Part shown: positions 8,883 to 17,710 of the stretch, piece after piece | How positions within the stretch are numbered: the first letter of the stretch is position 1 | Layout of the letters: each line of letters begins with the position of its first letter | DNA from: Neisseria sicca | Lineage (GTDB): Bacteria; Pseudomonadota; Gammaproteobacteria; Burkholderiales; Neisseriaceae | Reading direction: 5' to 3' | Length of the DNA stretch: 64,000 bases | NCBI RefSeq assembly: GCF_017753665.1 | Contig: NZ_CP072524.1 | Coordinates: 1,550,001 to 1,614,000 of the forward strand | Notes under the pieces: generated by a model | Seen by the model: the letters and a program-made list of their open reading frames with translations, nothing else | The model's database searches: none | Told to the model about the DNA's origin: nothing | Position numbers and translations under genes: made by a program

Positions 8883-10736
8883 TTACTCCTTGCCAGCCGC
8901 AGTTTCGGCTTTAGGCTTCCATACTGCGCCGATGGAAATGTTCTGCAATTTGCGGCGACGTCCGTACCATAAGTTAACCAAGGCGCGGAAGACGACGACG
9001 GATGAGTACATCGAAGTCAGGATACCCAGACAGTGTACGACGGCAAAACCGCGGACCGGACCGGAACCGAATACCAAGAGGGCGATACCGGCAATCAGTG
9101 AAGTCAGGTTGGAGTCTACAATGGTTGCCCATGCGTGTTGGAAACCGAGGTTGATTGCCTGTTGAGGCGGCACGCCTTCGCGCAATTCTTCGCGGATACG
9201 TTCGTTAATCAATACGTTCGAGTCAATCGCCATACCCAATGTTAACGCCAATGCGGCAATACCGGGCAGCGTCAGCGTTGCTTGCATGGCAGACAAAATA
9301 CCGACCAAAAACAGGATGTTGGTACTCAGGGCGATGGTCGAGAAAAAGCCCATCAAGCGGTAGTAAACCACCATAAACAAGGCAACGGCGGCAAAGCCCC
9401 ACAAGGTGGAATTGAAACCTTTTTCAATGTTTTCTTTACCCAAAGACGGGCCGATGGTGCGCTCTTCCACGATTTGCATCGGCGCAGCGAGCGAACCGGC
9501 ACGCAGCAACAAAGAGGTATCATTGGCCTCCGCCTGCGTCATGCTGCCGGAAATTTCCACGCGTCCGCCGGTAATAGCTGAGCGGATAACCGGTGCGGTA
9601 ACCACTTCGGATTTACCTTGGTCAATCAACACCATCGCCATGCGTTTGCCGACGTTGGCGGCGGTCAATTCACCAAAAATACTGCCGCCTGCGCTATCCA
9701 AGCTCAGGCTGACGGCAGGTGCGCCCATTTGATCGAAACTGGGTTGCGCGTCATTGATATTGTCGCCTGTCAATTCAACCTGCTTGTTAATCAATAGGCT
9801 TTCGGGGTGATCACCACTACTGGTCAACAGCTCGAAACCGCTCGGAACATTGCCTTCCAAAGCTTCGCGCACTTTGACAGGGTCGTCTTCCACCATGCGC
9901 ACTTCCAAAGTCGCGGTACGGCCAATGATGTCTTTTGCTTTGGCTGTATCTTGTACACCCGGCAACTGCACGACAATGCGGTCGAGGCCGGATTGCTGGA
10001 TGACAGGTTCAGCCACGCCCAGCTCGTTGACACGATTATGCAAAGTGGTGATGTTTTGTTTCACCGCATCAGAGCGTACTTTGTTAATCGCTTCTTCGGA
10101 TAATGTCAGCGTGATGTTATTGCCATCAGCGTTCAAATTTGCCTCAGGGAAAAGCTGACGCAGCTTAGGCATGGCTTTTTGTACGTCGGCAGCGTCCTGC
10201 ATCGGGACAATCAGACCGTTTTCAATCTGACGGACGGTACCGGTACGGATTTTTTCACGGCGCATTTCGCGACGGATGTCGCCCGAATAACGTTCAAACG
10301 TTTTCTGCATCGCAGCTTTCATGTCCACCTGCATAGTGAAATGCACGCCGCCGCGCAAGTCCAAACCCAAGAACATCGGATTTGCTCCGATTTTGGCCAT
10401 CCATTCGGGGCTGTCCGCGAGCAGGTTGAGCGCAGTAATATAGCCATCGCCCAAAGTGTTTTCGATGACATCGCGGGCTTTAAGCTGGGTTTCGGTATCT
10501 TTGAAACGCACTTTCAGCGAGTTGTTTGTAACAAACATCCCGTCGGTCTGAATACCTGCCTGCTTCAGCGCGGCATCCACTTTGGACTGGGTCTGTTCGT
10601 TGATAACGATGGCTTGTCGGTTGGTTGATACCTGCACTGCGGGCGTTTCACCGAAAAGGTTGGGCAGCGAATACACTACGGCAACCAAAATCGAGCACGC
10701 AATCAGCAGGTATTTCCATAAAGGATAACGGTTCAT
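8883..10736 (-). CDS. secD: protein translocase subunit SecD
   Basis: 617 residues, as expected for SecD. The first helix is followed by a large periplasmic domain (about residues 30-435). It includes LGLDLRGGVHFTMQVDM (about 118-134) and the conserved NRVNELGVAEPVIQQSG block. Six C-terminal helices carry GMAIDSNVLINERIREELREG, the RND-type signature. The start has GAAGG upstream. Gene order yajC-secD-secF on one strand is the standard operon. It works in late steps of Sec export using the proton gradient. Confidence 0.95.
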   Translation of the reverse strand: MNRYPLWKYLLIACSILVAVVYSLPNLFGETPAVQVSTNRQAIVINEQTQSKVDAALKQAGIQTDGMFVTNNSLKVRFKDTETQLKARDVIENTLGDGYITALNLLADSPEWMAKIGANPMFLGLDLRGGVHFTMQVDMKAAMQKTFERYSGDIRREMRREKIRTGTVRQIENGLIVPMQDAADVQKAMPKLRQLFPEANLNADGNNITLTLSEEAINKVRSDAVKQNITTLHNRVNELGVAEPVIQQSGLDRIVVQLPGVQDTAKAKDIIGRTATLEVRMVEDDPVKVREALEGNVPSGFELLTSSGDHPESLLINKQVELTGDNINDAQPSFDQMGAPAVSLSLDSAGGSIFGELTAANVGKRMAMVLIDQGKSEVVTAPVIRSAITGGRVEISGSMTQAEANDTSLLLRAGSLAAPMQIVEERTIGPSLGKENIEKGFNSTLWGFAAVALFMVVYYRLMGFFSTIALSTNILFLVGILSAMQATLTLPGIAALALTLGMAIDSNVLINERIREELREGVPPQQAINLGFQHAWATIVDSNLTSLIAGIALLVFGSGPVRGFAVVHCLGILTSMYSSVVVFRALVNLWYGRRRKLQNISIGAVWKPKAETAAGKE

Positions 10737-10811
10737 GGTAAACCTTCGATTTATTATGAAGACAAACAGCCGCGCTCAGCTTTCCGAGGCGGCTCTTGGC
10801 GAAAATACGGA

Positions 10812-11078
10812 TTACTCGGCTTTGGCGGCAATCGCGTTACGTTCCACTTCGACTTCGATTTTTGCACCTTGACCGATGTCCACAGTGAAAAACTGTTCGC
10901 CGACTTTGGTAACGCGGCCTTTGAAACCTGCTGCCAAAACAACTTTATCGCCGACTTTCAAAGCAGCAAGCATGGCTTGGTGTGCTTTGAATTTCTTTTG
11001 TTGAGGACGCATGATCAGGAAGTAGAACACCACCATAATCAGCACTAAAGGGGCAAATTGGGCCACAGTTTGATTCAT
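10812..11078 (-). CDS. yajC: Sec translocon accessory protein YajC
   Basis: 88 residues from MNQTVAQFAPL. A frame 21 codons longer exists, but the extra segment is not family-like, and ACGGAC precedes the chosen ATG. It has a single membrane helix (LVLIMVVFYFLIM) followed by the conserved RPQQKKFKAHQAMLAALKVGDKV region and a small cytosolic beta domain. It associates with SecDF. It is the first gene of the operon, 75 bp before secD. The promoter should lie in 11079-11300, where two DUS copies are seen. Confidence 0.92.
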   Translation of the reverse strand: MNQTVAQFAPLVLIMVVFYFLIMRPQQKKFKAHQAMLAALKVGDKVVLAAGFKGRVTKVGEQFFTVDIGQGAKIEVEVERNAIAAKAE

Positions 11079-11309
11079 AATTTGTCCGTTTTCTAAGAGA
11101 TTAAAATTAAGTAAAACACCGCTTGCGGCAGAAAAAAGCATTGGTACGACCGCAAAATTAAGCTATTCTAAAGGTCGTCTGAAAAATTTCCAAGCCTTTC
11201 CCTATTTATTAACCATATTTATCATGTCAGGTCGTCTGAAAATGAATTTTCAACGACATTTAAAACCTGATTCCTTCCTACCAACGACAAGCCCCGCGCC
11301 CTTTTCCTC

Positions 11310-12440
11310 ATGAAAAAACTCATTCGACGACTGCGTACGCGCCTACGCCGCCTCTTGGGTAAAAATGCGCGTACGGTCTGGATTTCTCATCCCGTTTTTG
11401 CGCAACACCAACCCGGCACAGGTCATCCCGACTCGCCCGAACGCACTGCCGTTATCGAGGCGGAGCTCAAACGTCAGGATATTTGGCGGCATCTTCAAAC
11501 TGCCGAAGCCGAAGAAATCAGCGATACCCGCCTCGCCTTGGTTCACCCGCGCAAATATCTGCGCTCGCTCGAAGCCTGCCAGCCCCAACCGGACAAAATC
11601 TACCGCATCGACGACGATACCGTCATGAGCCATGGTTCGCTCAAAGCCGCCCGTTACGCCGCAGGGGCTGTCGTTCAGGCGGTAGATATGGTGATGAATA
11701 AGAAAGCATGGCACGCCTTTTGCGCCATCCGCCCACCCGGACACCATGCACACAGCGATAAAGCCGGCGGTTTCTGCCTATTAAACAATGTCGCAACAGG
11801 TGTCATGCATGCCATCGCCGAATATCGACTCCAACGCATCGCCGTCATCGACTTTGACGTCCATTACGGCGACGGCACAGCAGAAATCTTCAAAGACGAT
11901 CCGCGCGTCCTGTTTATGAACCTTTTTGAAACCGACCTCTTCCCATTTCCCGAAACCAACCATTCCGCCAACGGCACCAATATGTTGCACCTGCCTTTCG
12001 CGTCCAATACCGGCAGCCGCGTCTTCCGCACTACCGTACGCGAAAAATGGTTGAACAAACTGACCGCATTCAAACCCGAACTGGTCTTACTGTCCGCAGG
12101 TTTCGACGGACACAAACAAGACGAAACAGGTCGTCTGAACCTGCACGAAGCCGATTTCGCCTGGTTGACCCACAAAATCATCCAAGCCGCATCAAGCTGC
12201 CCAGGCAAAATCGTCTCCGTACTAGAAGGCGGCTACACGCTCGAACCTTTGGCAAAATCCGCCGCAGCCCATATCGGCGTCCTAGTAGGACTACCCAAGG
12301 CAGACTATGTTGCCGCCTATCAAAGACACTTGAAACGCGGGCAAAAAAGGGGAGATTCCCAGTTTTCCGAATGGCAATCTAAATTATTAAACGAAAGATT
12401 ATCTAAAAATAAGACTCAAGGTTTTCAGACGACCTTTTAG
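11310..12440 (+). CDS. histone deacetylase family (acetyl-amide hydrolase)
   Basis: 376 residues with the zinc-hydrolase core of the HDAC/acetylpolyamine amidohydrolase superfamily. RPPGHHAHSDKAGGFCLLNN carries the active-site His pair. IDFDVHYGDGT carries the zinc-binding Asp and His. LSAGFDGHKQD carries the second zinc Asp. The substrate (acetylpolyamine, acetylated protein or other) cannot be told from sequence. The first 20 residues are very rich in Arg and Leu (KKLIRRLRTRLRRLLGK), so an internal start or an amphipathic helix is possible. The C-terminal GFQTTF is encoded by a DUS (12421-12436), suggesting that the gene end was extended by it. Confidence 0.85.
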   Translation: MKKLIRRLRTRLRRLLGKNARTVWISHPVFAQHQPGTGHPDSPERTAVIEAELKRQDIWRHLQTAEAEEISDTRLALVHPRKYLRSLEACQPQPDKIYRIDDDTVMSHGSLKAARYAAGAVVQAVDMVMNKKAWHAFCAIRPPGHHAHSDKAGGFCLLNNVATGVMHAIAEYRLQRIAVIDFDVHYGDGTAEIFKDDPRVLFMNLFETDLFPFPETNHSANGTNMLHLPFASNTGSRVFRTTVREKWLNKLTAFKPELVLLSAGFDGHKQDETGRLNLHEADFAWLTHKIIQAASSCPGKIVSVLEGGYTLEPLAKSAAAHIGVLVGLPKADYVAAYQRHLKRGQKRGDSQFSEWQSKLLNERLSKNKTQGFQTTF

Positions 12441-12501
12441 CGGGTAGATTGCCCAGATTGTTGTTACCGTAAAAGGTCGTCTGAAAATCCTACCCACTCA
12501 A

Positions 12502-12531
12502 AAACAAACCGCCTTTTCAGGCGGTTTGTTT
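12502..12531. terminator. bidirectional hairpin terminator
   Basis: A 12-bp perfect stem (AAACAAACCGCC) with a TTTTCA loop and T residues on the far side lies between converging genes. It is not DUS-based, unlike most terminators here. Confidence 0.8.
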
Positions 12532-12548
12532 TCAGCTTAAACAGACGG

Positions 12549-14525
12549 TTATTGTTTTTTACCGCCGAATACACCGAAGGCATTGTTACTTTTATCTTCT
12601 TTGTCATGATAACTGTATCGCCCAGCCATTTCGGCAGCTTTGTCACCGTAGAATCCGCCGGTTACAGAGCCTTGTGCATCTGAAGTCCATTTACCGTTAA
12701 AGCTGCTGCCTGCAATATCTGCGGTAAAGGCTCGTTCATTCATATACGATCTATCTCCACTATTAATCTTACCTGCGATGGTTTTAGTATCGAAGTTAAC
12801 ATCGGCGGTAAATGAACCGGTGGTACGGTAGGTGTTGCCGGCATCCACCCAGTTTTCCTTATCATCCAAGTTACGGGCACGGAAATTCAACACATCGCCT
12901 GCGTATTTAGCCGTACCGGACGGCAGAGAGGCACTCATTACCCCTTGAACAAACAAGGAGTAGGCATTATCGGCAAGTTTTGCCGCACCGAAGACAACAT
13001 TGCTCAAATTGCCTGAAGCAACAAACGACTTGTAGTCCGAACCCAATTCAGTTCGATAGAGCTTGTTGGTAACAGGTGCCAAAGCGATTGCCGTACCGTT
13101 GATGACGACTTTGGTCAAATCGGCGATATTCGATAAGACGTATTGCTCACCTGTTTCGCCTTTTTTCAATTCGGCTGCGGCAGCGTCAACTTTAGGCTGA
13201 GTTACAGGCGCATCAGGTTTGGCAACCGGCGCATCAGGCTGTCCGCCTGCTTGAGCTGCTGCATCTTGGCGTTTTGCACCAAACACACCGCGCGCCACTA
13301 CGTCTTCATTACGTTGGTTTTTGCCTGCCGCACTATATGTACCGGCAAGTTGGTCTGCCTTCGCACCAAAGAATCCGCCTTGCATCGTACCTTGCTTGTT
13401 GGAGAAGGTGTTGCCGTGCAGATCGCCATTGAAAGACAGATTTTCCGCCATATCGCGCGCATTGGATTTGACGACACCTGCAATCCTATCGCCACCGCTA
13501 CCACCGCCAACCGTTTGATCGGAATAGCGGTTGATGCCGACATTGATGGTTTTTTGGTCGAAATTGACTCTTGCAGTAACATCGGTTGCTTTGGCGGCAG
13601 AATACAGATTGGCCAGCTTGGCTTGCGAACCGGTTTCAAAAATTTCTTGCAGACCTCTTGTATTGATCGGCAGTCCGTTTTGGAAATGCAGGCCGATGCC
13701 TTTATAGGTTGCATCCCCTCTTTGGGCTGCAACGGTATCGCTGCCTGATGGCGTGCCTTGGACAAACAACGCCTGTTTCACATCACGCAGATCGCTGACA
13801 TCGGCAACACCGCCGTAACGAACGTCAGGCAGCAGGTCGCCGCTGTGTACCGCATATTGTGCTGCATCGGCTTTACCGCCGTTCGTACTTCTTTCGCCCA
13901 ACGTGAACTCACCTGCTTTAACGTCTTTGGTATTAATGGCGACACCATCAAGTACGACGCTGTTTTTATCCGAAGCAGTCGGAGCTTCGGTTTTGGCATA
14001 TTCCAAATCGCCGGTTTCACGCTTTTTCGCTACCAAGACACCGCCATCCAAAGCCTTGCTCATTACTTTGCCTTCACCGCCAAAACCTTGACCTGAATTG
14101 GCCTCATTGGCTTTCTTAGCGTCTTCAGCTTTCTTGGCTTCTTCAGCTTTCTTGGCTTCTTCAGCTTTCTTGGCTTCTTCAGCTTTCTTGGCTTCTTCAG
14201 CTTTCTTGGCTTCTTCAGCTTTCTTGGCTTCTTCAGCTTTCTTGGCTTCTTCAGCTTTCTTGGCTTCTTCAGCTTTCTTGGCTTCTTCAGCTTTCTTGGC
14301 TTCTTCAGCTTTCTTGGCTTCTTCAGCTTTCTTGGCTTCTTCGGCTTTCTTAGCGTCTTCAGTTTGTTTTGAATCACCTCCTCCGCCCGAGCCGGAATTA
14401 TTGCCTGGCCGTTGCGGGGTCGGTGCAGGCTGTGCAGACGGCGTGCCACCACCGCTTGAACCGCATGCACTCAATGCGATGCTGCAGGCAATCGCCAACA
14501 TACTTAATTTAAATGATTCCTTCAT
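12549..14525 (-). CDS. TbpB-like surface lipoprotein with hexapeptide repeats
   Basis: 658 residues from the ATG at 14525; a TTG two codons earlier is possible, but CAGGAG is well spaced for the ATG. The signal peptide ends LSAC at Cys21. A Gly/Pro/Ser linker follows, then 14 copies of a KKAEEA-type hexapeptide (about residues 56-139), probably a long charged helix. Two similar barrel domains follow. One ends GGFFGAKADQLAGTYSAAG then ARGVFGAKRQ (about 400); the other ends GGFYGDKAAEMAGRYS then FGVFGGKKQ (C-terminus). The GGF(F/Y)G-A...-GVFG pattern is that of TbpB/fHbp-like, Slam-dependent surface lipoproteins. Its ligand is unknown. It lies directly beside hemO, and a Fur-like site lies upstream, so a heme/iron role is plausible. 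Confidence 0.8.
   Translation of the reverse strand: MKESFKLSMLAIACSIALSACGSSGGGTPSAQPAPTPQRPGNNSGSGGGGDSKQTEDAKKAEEAKKAEEAKKAEEAKKAEEAKKAEEAKKAEEAKKAEEAKKAEEAKKAEEAKKAEEAKKAEEAKKAEEAKKAEDAKKANEANSGQGFGGEGKVMSKALDGGVLVAKKRETGDLEYAKTEAPTASDKNSVVLDGVAINTKDVKAGEFTLGERSTNGGKADAAQYAVHSGDLLPDVRYGGVADVSDLRDVKQALFVQGTPSGSDTVAAQRGDATYKGIGLHFQNGLPINTRGLQEIFETGSQAKLANLYSAAKATDVTARVNFDQKTINVGINRYSDQTVGGGSGGDRIAGVVKSNARDMAENLSFNGDLHGNTFSNKQGTMQGGFFGAKADQLAGTYSAAGKNQRNEDVVARGVFGAKRQDAAAQAGGQPDAPVAKPDAPVTQPKVDAAAAELKKGETGEQYVLSNIADLTKVVINGTAIALAPVTNKLYRTELGSDYKSFVASGNLSNVVFGAAKLADNAYSLFVQGVMSASLPSGTAKYAGDVLNFRARNLDDKENWVDAGNTYRTTGSFTADVNFDTKTIAGKINSGDRSYMNERAFTADIAGSSFNGKWTSDAQGSVTGGFYGDKAAEMAGRYSYHDKEDKSNNAFGVFGGKKQ
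14110..14361. repeat. 14 x 18-bp in-frame coding tandem repeat
   Basis: Fourteen units of 18 bp (GCTTTCTTGGCTTCTTCA on the plus strand), nearly identical, with the outermost units degenerate. Each adds KKAEEA to the lipoprotein. Copy-number change would alter spacer length without changing the reading frame. Confidence 0.95.
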
Positions 14526-14568
14526 GGTCAAACTCCTGAATGTGATAATGGTATTTTGGAATGATGGT

Positions 14569-14592
14569 GATAAAATATTTGATAATTATTTA
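14569..14592 (-). promoter_or_regulatory. possible Fur box upstream of surface lipoprotein
   Basis: GATAAAATATTTGATAATTA followed by TTTA resembles the NATA/TAT hexamer repeats of Fur sites, about 45-65 bp upstream of the ATG. Assigned by eye. Confidence 0.35.
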
Positions 14593-14658
14593 CATCAAAC
14601 CAATTAAAATATACCGCAAATGCGGATAACCAAACGGTACTAAACTTGTATCAGTATG

Positions 14659-14718
14659 AAGGTCGTCTGAAAACGGAATTTATGAATCCGTGCATACAGA
14701 TGTGTTTCAGACGACCTC
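14659..14718 (-). terminator. inverted DUS terminator of hemO
   Basis: Inverted DUS pair with a loop of about 28 bases, immediately after the hemO stop on the leftward strand. Confidence 0.6.
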
Positions 14719-14737
14719 TACTTATATCGTCAAACCA

Positions 14738-15361
14738 TTAATGACGATGCGGAACAAAGCCTTCCGGAGCTTCCGCACCTGCAGGCAGGTCAAATGTTTC
14801 GCGCAGAACAACTTTGTAGAACGCAAATGCATCTTTTGCACCTTGAATCGCTTCGGCTTCAGCTTCAGGGCTTAAACCCAAAGCATTCAGATGCTCGACA
14901 AAAGCACGCCAATGTTTGCCGCGGCCGTTCGGATGGGGAGCGAGGTGGCGCGCGCCGTGTTCGCCGGTGTAATCCAGCTTTTGCGCGTGTTTAAACAAAA
15001 ATGCCGCGCCCAAATTAGAACCTTCGGCGCAATACAGCCAACCGATGGCTTTATTGCCGGTTTCATGCGGCAGCGGTTTGCCGTATTCGTAAGGTTTGTC
15101 GCCCAAATCCGCCAAGTCTTGCGTTACCGCATCGTAACGCGCCATGTATTCCAGCTCGGGAATGGCTTTGTTCAACTCGGGGTCTTTATAGATATGATCG
15201 ACCGCTTTGTGGAACACGGATTGCAGTTTCAAAAATTTGATGTAGTTCTCTTTATTGGAAAACGGCTCGACAGACATAACCAAGTTGTCCACGCTATCGT
15301 GAATAGTTGTAGTCTGCTCTTTCAGCCGTTTGGCAAAAGTCAGCTCTTGTGTTTCGCTCAT
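14738..15361 (-). CDS. hemO: heme oxygenase HemO
   Basis: 207 residues from MSETQELTFAKRLKEQ, a very close match to the meningococcal HemO sequence as I know it. The proximal heme-ligand His lies in TTIHDSVDNLVMSV, and the distal helix is GWLYCAEGSNLGAAFLFKHA. The C-terminal EGFVPHRH tail is conserved in Neisseria HemO. AGGA precedes the chosen ATG (an upstream in-frame ATG adds five residues). It cleaves heme to biliverdin and CO and releases iron in the cytoplasm. In meningococci it sits beside hmbR; here the neighbour is a TbpB-like lipoprotein gene instead. Confidence 0.95.
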   Translation of the reverse strand: MSETQELTFAKRLKEQTTTIHDSVDNLVMSVEPFSNKENYIKFLKLQSVFHKAVDHIYKDPELNKAIPELEYMARYDAVTQDLADLGDKPYEYGKPLPHETGNKAIGWLYCAEGSNLGAAFLFKHAQKLDYTGEHGARHLAPHPNGRGKHWRAFVEHLNALGLSPEAEAEAIQGAKDAFAFYKVVLRETFDLPAGAEAPEGFVPHRH

Positions 15362-15813
15362 GTGAATATCCTTCATACAGTTTCAGACGACCTTCGGATC
15401 GCCTTTATTTAAACAAAGTGGATTGGATAGGTTTGAAAACGGATATGGGATGGAAGCGGAGGTTTGTGAGATTGAAAACCCACCAAATCTGTTTGAAAAC
15501 AAACCATCGGGTTTCGTTATTTTATGAAATATTTTTTTAAAATATATATCATTCCAATTCAAATGGCAAGAGAATGATTTGCAGCTACTTGCAACTACAA
15601 GATAATAACGGACAATTTTCCACCTTCGGCAAACAAGAGATGCAGGCTTAACGGAAAATGGTTCTATAACCATAAAAAATATTGTTTACAAAGACATGAC
15701 GACATCTCGGCAGACGCCGCCCTTGCCTCACCTGCGTCAAAACGGCATACTTTCGCCATACTGAGCCGCAGGTCGTCTGAAACCTGCCACACTGTCAAAA
15801 AGGAAGAAACAAC
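15362..15813. other. AT-rich intergenic region, promoter of hemO
   Basis: No credible gene; a 96-codon frame lacks family features and a good ribosome site. It contains a DUS near 15379 and another near 15770. Several GTTTGAAAAC-like short repeats occur at 15430-15510. It must carry the leftward hemO promoter and the rightward promoter for the carbonic anhydrase gene. Confidence 0.5.
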
Positions 15814-16350
15814 ATGAACCCTATCCGCCCCTTCTTAGACCATACCCCGCAAATTCACGAATCCTGCCTCATCGACGAAACTTCCGTCATCATCGGCGAA
15901 GTATCGCTTGCCGAAGACGTATCCGTTTGGCCGTATGCCGTTTTGCGCGGCGACGTGAACAGCATCAGCATCGGCGCGCGCAGCAATGTACAGGACGGCA
16001 GTGTCTTGCACGTTTCGCACAAAAACGCGGAAAAGCCCGAAGGCTCACCCCTTATCATCGGCGAAGACGTAACCGTCGGACACAAAGTCATGCTGCACGG
16101 CTGCCGCATCGGCGATCGTGTGTTGATCGGGATGGGTACAATTATTCTGGACGATACCGTCATTGAAGACGACGTGATGATAGGCGCAGGCAGCTTGGTG
16201 CCGCCGCGCAAACGTTTGGAAAGCGGCTATCTCTATGTCGGTTCGCCCGTCAAACAAGTCCGCCCGCTGACCGAAAAAGAAAAAGAATTTTTGAAATATT
16301 CTTCCGCGCATTATGTGCGCTTGTCCGGCCAACACAAACAGTCAAAATAA
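15814..16350 (+). CDS. gamma carbonic anhydrase family protein
   Basis: 178 residues with the left-handed beta-helix hexapeptide repeats of the gamma carbonic anhydrase/YrdA family. The zinc ligands appear as the His in VLHVSH, the two in TVGHKVMLHG, and their surroundings. WPYAVLRGDVNSISIG and NVQDGSVLH are family hallmarks. Whether it hydrates CO2 or has another activity is unclear for this subgroup. AAGGAAG precedes the ATG. The next gene, maf, starts 39 bp downstream on the same strand after a DUS. Confidence 0.88.
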   Translation: MNPIRPFLDHTPQIHESCLIDETSVIIGEVSLAEDVSVWPYAVLRGDVNSISIGARSNVQDGSVLHVSHKNAEKPEGSPLIIGEDVTVGHKVMLHGCRIGDRVLIGMGTIILDDTVIEDDVMIGAGSLVPPRKRLESGYLYVGSPVKQVRPLTEKEKEFLKYSSAHYVRLSGQHKQSK

Positions 16351-16389
16351 TTTTCAGACGACCTTATATCCCCTAAAAAAGAAAGTTTT

Positions 16390-16989
16390 ATGCACACACT
16401 CTACCTAGCCTCCGGCAGCCCGCGCCGCCGCGAAATTCTGGAAAACTTAAGATTCAAAGTTATCCGTATCCCTGCCGACATTAACGAAACGCCGCATTCC
16501 GACGAAAAAGCCGCCGATTATGTGCAACGTATGGCGCAGGAAAAAAATGCCGCCGCTGTCGAGCAATGGTTTGCCACACACGACGCGTCGCCCGAATATC
16601 CGATCCTGACCGCCGACACTACGGTCGCCTATCAAAACCACATCCTCGGCAAACCGGAAACCGAAGCCCAAGCAGCCGAAATGCTCGCCCGGCTTTCAGG
16701 GCAGACGCATCAGGTGCTGACTGCCGTATGCGTATATTGGCAAGGGAAAACGCGCGGCGTTTTACAAACCAGCGACGTGCGTTTCAAAACCTTGTCTGCC
16801 GAAGAAATATCCGCCTATATCCGAAGCGGCGAACCGATGGACAAAGCGGGCGCGTATGGCATTCAGGGTTTGGGCGGCGTGTTTGTCGAGCATTTGCAAG
16901 GCAGCTTCACCGGCGTGATGGGCCTGCCAGTTTACGAAACGGTCGGCTTGTTGGAACAATTCGGATTGAGCGCTCCCCCATTTGCCTGA
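16390..16989 (+). CDS. Maf family nucleoside triphosphate pyrophosphatase
   Basis: 199 residues. It starts LYLASGSPRRREIL, the Maf signature with SxSPRR. The ILTADTTVAYQNHILGKPET segment holds the catalytic Asp, and SGEPMDKAGAYGIQGLGGVF is the conserved C-terminal block. Maf proteins hydrolyse non-canonical nucleotides (dTTP/UTP or methylated forms) and can affect septum formation. It is probably cotranscribed with the gene before it; the following lipoprotein gene starts 25 bp after the stop. Confidence 0.9.
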   Translation: MHTLYLASGSPRRREILENLRFKVIRIPADINETPHSDEKAADYVQRMAQEKNAAAVEQWFATHDASPEYPILTADTTVAYQNHILGKPETEAQAAEMLARLSGQTHQVLTAVCVYWQGKTRGVLQTSDVRFKTLSAEEISAYIRSGEPMDKAGAYGIQGLGGVFVEHLQGSFTGVMGLPVYETVGLLEQFGLSAPPFA

Positions 16990-17014
16990 TTTTAAATACC
17001 TTCAAACAAACATT

Positions 17015-17629
17015 ATGAAAACATACGCCTTCCCCTTTTTATCCGCAGTATTCCTTCTTGCAGGCTGCGCTGCTTTTTCAGACGACGGCACACCTTCCAT
17101 CCGCGAAGGCAACGACAGCATCCTCTCTTTCGGGAAGCTTGGCTCCGCTACGGAAGATGCGCCCGCAGGCGGCTGGGTCATGCTCGGCGATCAATACACC
17201 TATGTGTTAGACAAAGGGTCGTCTGAAAAGCTATCTCCCGTCTTTAAGGCCAAACTGAAACATCCCTACAAAATCAAGTTTGCCTCTTCTATGAAGAATA
17301 TCAAAAAGGTAGGGTTTACCGTTTGGCAGGAGGATCGCAGATTCAGCACACTGCTTTGCCTGTCTTACCCCCATGCTGATAAAGATGAAGAAAAAACGCT
17401 GGAAAAATTGGCGTTCACCTTCAGTAAAGGGGAAAAAACGCCATTCAAGTGCATCAACCTCGACGGCAAAATCTATCAGCCCGTCCCGGCTGCCGGTTCG
17501 GGTTTACCGCTGCACGTCAACCTCGACATTCACACCCGCTCTTCCAACAAAAACCTGACAATCGACGTACCTCCCCTATCCGCAGGCATACGCCCCGCAA
17601 TACCGCCCGTCCGCCCGCTCCATTTTTAA
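17015..17629 (+). CDS. hypothetical lipoprotein
   Basis: 204 residues from MKTYAFPFLSAVFLLAGC; an 11-codon longer frame overlaps the maf stop and is less likely. The lipobox is LAGC with Cys18, so it is an outer- or inner-membrane lipoprotein. I do not recognise a domain. The C-terminus is rich in Pro and Arg (GIRPAIPPVRPLHF). Two DUS-like stretches lie inside the coding region, giving AAFSDDGT near the mature N-terminus and GSSEK near residue 69. It is likely the last gene of a carbonic anhydrase-maf-lipoprotein unit. Confidence 0.75.
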   Translation: MKTYAFPFLSAVFLLAGCAAFSDDGTPSIREGNDSILSFGKLGSATEDAPAGGWVMLGDQYTYVLDKGSSEKLSPVFKAKLKHPYKIKFASSMKNIKKVGFTVWQEDRRFSTLLCLSYPHADKDEEKTLEKLAFTFSKGEKTPFKCINLDGKIYQPVPAAGSGLPLHVNLDIHTRSSNKNLTIDVPPLSAGIRPAIPPVRPLHF

Positions 17630-17650
17630 GCACTATCCGCCACACAAACC

Positions 17651-17685
17651 AAAAGGTCGTCTGAAAATTTTTCAGACGACCTTTT
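17651..17685. terminator. bidirectional DUS hairpin terminator
   Basis: Inverted DUS arms extended by A/T tails (17-base arms, one-base centre) between converging genes. Confidence 0.8.
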
Positions 17686-17710
17686 CTCAAGCTAACGCTT
17701 CTAAATTTAA

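Noticed and set aside
14110..14361. CRISPR array
   Set aside because: Contiguous 18-bp tandem repeat without spacers inside a coding gene.
14098..14607. 169-codon AFLASS-repeat frame on the plus strand
   Set aside because: Antisense reading of the KKAEEA repeat of the surface lipoprotein.
15383..15673. 96-codon gene upstream of hemO
   Set aside because: No domain, no good start, in a promoter-bearing AT-rich gap.
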